From assembly GCF_018613725.1 (NCBI RefSeq), contig NZ_JAGGPS010000028.1, positions 1-64,000 on the forward strand: a stretch of 64,000 nucleotides of DNA, written 5' to 3'. The notes under the pieces are model-generated. The model saw nothing but the letters and a program-made list of their open reading frames with translations, made no database searches and had not been told where the DNA came from. Shown one piece after another: positions 62,828 to 64,000 of this stretch (the stretch's first letter is position 1; every line of letters begins with the position of its first letter). Position numbers and translations under genes: made by a program. Source of the stretch: Hymenobacter sp. ISL-91 (GTDB lineage: Bacteria > Bacteroidota > Bacteroidia > Cytophagales > Hymenobacteraceae).

Positions 62828-62981
62828 GTCATTGCGAGCGAAGCGAAGCAATCTGGAAGAGCAGAACGCCAAATGTTGGAATGCAGCAAGCCCCCGATGC
62901 CAGCACGAGCGGCAGGCGCTTCGCACTTCTCAGGGCTTGTCATGCTGTACAAACGGATTGCTTCGCTTCGCTCGCAATGAC
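62828..62981. repeat. Perfect 26-bp inverted repeat GTCATTGCGAGCG
   Basis: Arms 62828-62853 and 62956-62981 are perfectly complementary (GTCATTGCGAGCGAAGCG...). The 102-base interior contains AAGCCCCCGATGCCAGCAC and CAAACGGATTGC, which also occur in the 51884-51982 block. A composite repeat with no coding sequence, between mdh and the TonB receptor gene. Confidence 0.8.
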
Positions 62982-63016
62982 GTTTCCTCACTATTCACTT
63001 ACTGAATTTCTCACTC

Positions 63017-64000
63017 CTAAAACGATGCCCGCACCGACACCAGCGCCTGGCGGGGGCGTAGGCGGTAATCGTTCTGCACCAGAATGAAGCCACTGAAGTA
63101 AGTGGTCTGGTAGCGACGGGCATCGAACAGGTTGGTGGCTTTCAGCTCCACGTCAATTTTGCGGGCCGTGGGCAGCGTGTAGCGGTAGGTGGCATCGGCG
63201 AAGACGTTCTGCACGGCCAGCCCCACGCCCTGGCTGCGGTAGTAATCGGTGGCCAGCTGCAGCAGGTGGCGCTCGGCGGGGTACCACGACAGCGCCAGGT
63301 GCTGCTGCTGCTGAGTGGTGCTAGGGCCGTAGCCGTCGGCGGGGCCTAGGCGGCCGCGCAGGGCCGTCAGGGTAGCCGAGTATTCCAGGTTGCCCCAGTC
63401 GAAGGCGCTCAGGTTGGCCTTGAAAACCGCCGTGCCGTTCTGGTTGCGGGCCGTAGTAAGCTGGCCATTGAGCAGCAGCGGCTGGCGGCTGAGCCCGGCG
63501 TTGAGCTGCAAACCCAGGCTCAGCTTCCACTCGCTGATAAACTTGCTGGCGCTGGCCGAAACCGACTGATTCTGGCCCCGATTGGATTCGGCCACGGCCA
63601 CTGTGGTTTGGCTGCCATCGGGGCGCACCAGGGTTTGGGCGAGCTGGTTGCGGGCCGACGTGCTGAAACTGTAGCTGGCCCGGTAGAACCAGGCGGTGAG
63701 CGGGTTTTCGTATACCAGTCCGCCGTTCAGGCTCCAGCTGCGGGTTTGGGTGAGCGGGGCGGCGTTGCGCTCCAGGGTGCGGTAGTCGCGCAGCACGTAG
63801 CCGTAGGCCAACTGCTCGGGGCCGGCCAGCTCGTTGCGGAAGCCCGCCCCGGCCGTGGCGTGCCACAGCCCGCTCAGCTCGTAGCGGCCCGACAGCCGGG
63901 GCTCGGGCGCGAAGTAGCGCCGCTGCTGACTAGCACCCAGGGGCCCATCGGTGGCCGAAAAGGTGCGGTAGCTCAGCGGGGCCTCCAGCTCCAGGTGCCA
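63017..64000 (-). CDS. TonB-dependent outer-membrane receptor, C-terminal part
   Basis: The reading frame enters from the right edge without a stop and ends at 63017-63019; about 327 residues are visible. They consist of amphipathic beta strands with aromatic girdle residues and long loops (HLELEAPLSYRTFS; AWFYRASYSFSTSARNQL; WKLSLGLQLNAG; LALSWYPAERHLL), then the C-terminal strands VELKATNLFDARRYQ and VQNDYRLRPRQALVSVRASF, ending in the hallmark Phe. NLFDAR is typical of SusC/TonB receptors. A TTG at 63811 is not the real start. Substrate unknown. Confidence 0.87.
   Translation of the reverse strand, partial: WHLELEAPLSYRTFSATDGPLGASQQRRYFAPEPRLSGRYELSGLWHATAGAGFRNELAGPEQLAYGYVLRDYRTLERNAAPLTQTRSWSLNGGLVYENPLTAWFYRASYSFSTSARNQLAQTLVRPDGSQTTVAVAESNRGQNQSVSASASKFISEWKLSLGLQLNAGLSRQPLLLNGQLTTARNQNGTAVFKANLSAFDWGNLEYSATLTALRGRLGPADGYGPSTTQQQQHLALSWYPAERHLLQLATDYYRSQGVGLAVQNVFADATYRYTLPTARKIDVELKATNLFDARRYQTTYFSGFILVQNDYRLRPRQALVSVRASF

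Overview
The window looks like a chromosomal segment of a GC-rich member of the Bacteroidota, most likely Hymenobacteraceae (Hymenobacter-like). The case rests on several things: start codons usually lack Shine-Dalgarno sites, many genes have the Bacteroidota sigma -7 box TAnnTTTG a short way upstream, a bacillithiol gene (bshA) and a GH3/serine-hydrolase fusion are present, and intergenic inverted repeats of the kind common in Cytophagales are abundant. There is no rRNA or tRNA gene to fix the genus, so that part is inference.

Left part (about 0.2-28 kb): a surface-glycan locus. It has nine to eleven glycosyltransferases (GT2, GT4, GT25 and GT61 types), two acyltransferase-3 membrane proteins, an MsbA/PglK-like ABC exporter, two polytopic membrane proteins that could be polymerases or transferases, and sugar-nucleotide genes for dTDP-amino sugars (fdtA-like ketoisomerase, GNAT acetyltransferase, fdtB-like and wecE-like PLP transaminases). 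The dTDP-glucose synthesis genes (rmlA/rmlB) are not in the window. Several genes are strikingly AT-rich (about 7.9-9.1, 17.1-18.2 and 20.8-21.9 kb) against a GC-rich background, as expected for a mosaic locus assembled by transfer. A minus-strand pair (HTH regulator plus small coiled-coil protein, 5.2-6.3 kb) interrupts the fdt set. Two homopolymers of nine bases lie inside a glycosyltransferase and an acyltransferase gene.

Middle part (28-45 kb): housekeeping genes. These are an M42-like peptidase, membrane pyrophosphatase hppA, hpt, adk, obg, grpE, dnaJ, a TraB/GumN protein, an ECF sigma factor with a membrane partner, a two-gene ABC-2 exporter, a ChaN-like protein, an acidic unknown, and glpD.

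Right part (45-64 kb): a penicillin-acylase-family enzyme, a run of three membrane proteins (MscS, DUF421, DUF2254), an A-type Fe-S carrier, two small unknowns, bshA, the GH3/serine hydrolase, mutL, two tandem rhomboid proteases, a macro-domain protein, malate dehydrogenase, and the C-terminal part of a TonB-dependent outer-membrane receptor that runs off the right edge.

Between genes the window is rich in structure. At least eight families or singletons of long inverted repeats are visible, several perfect or nearly so (41-bp arms at 41451-41547, 24-bp at 7860-7916, 26-bp at 62828-62981). Short leader repeats recur directly upstream of start codons. I found no CRISPR array, complete insertion sequence, prophage or obvious defence system. 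The most novel-looking items are the HTH/coiled-coil pair with its candidate operator, the macro-domain gene with a palindrome around its promoter, the repeat-derived leaders and promoters, and the possible phase-variable homopolymers.
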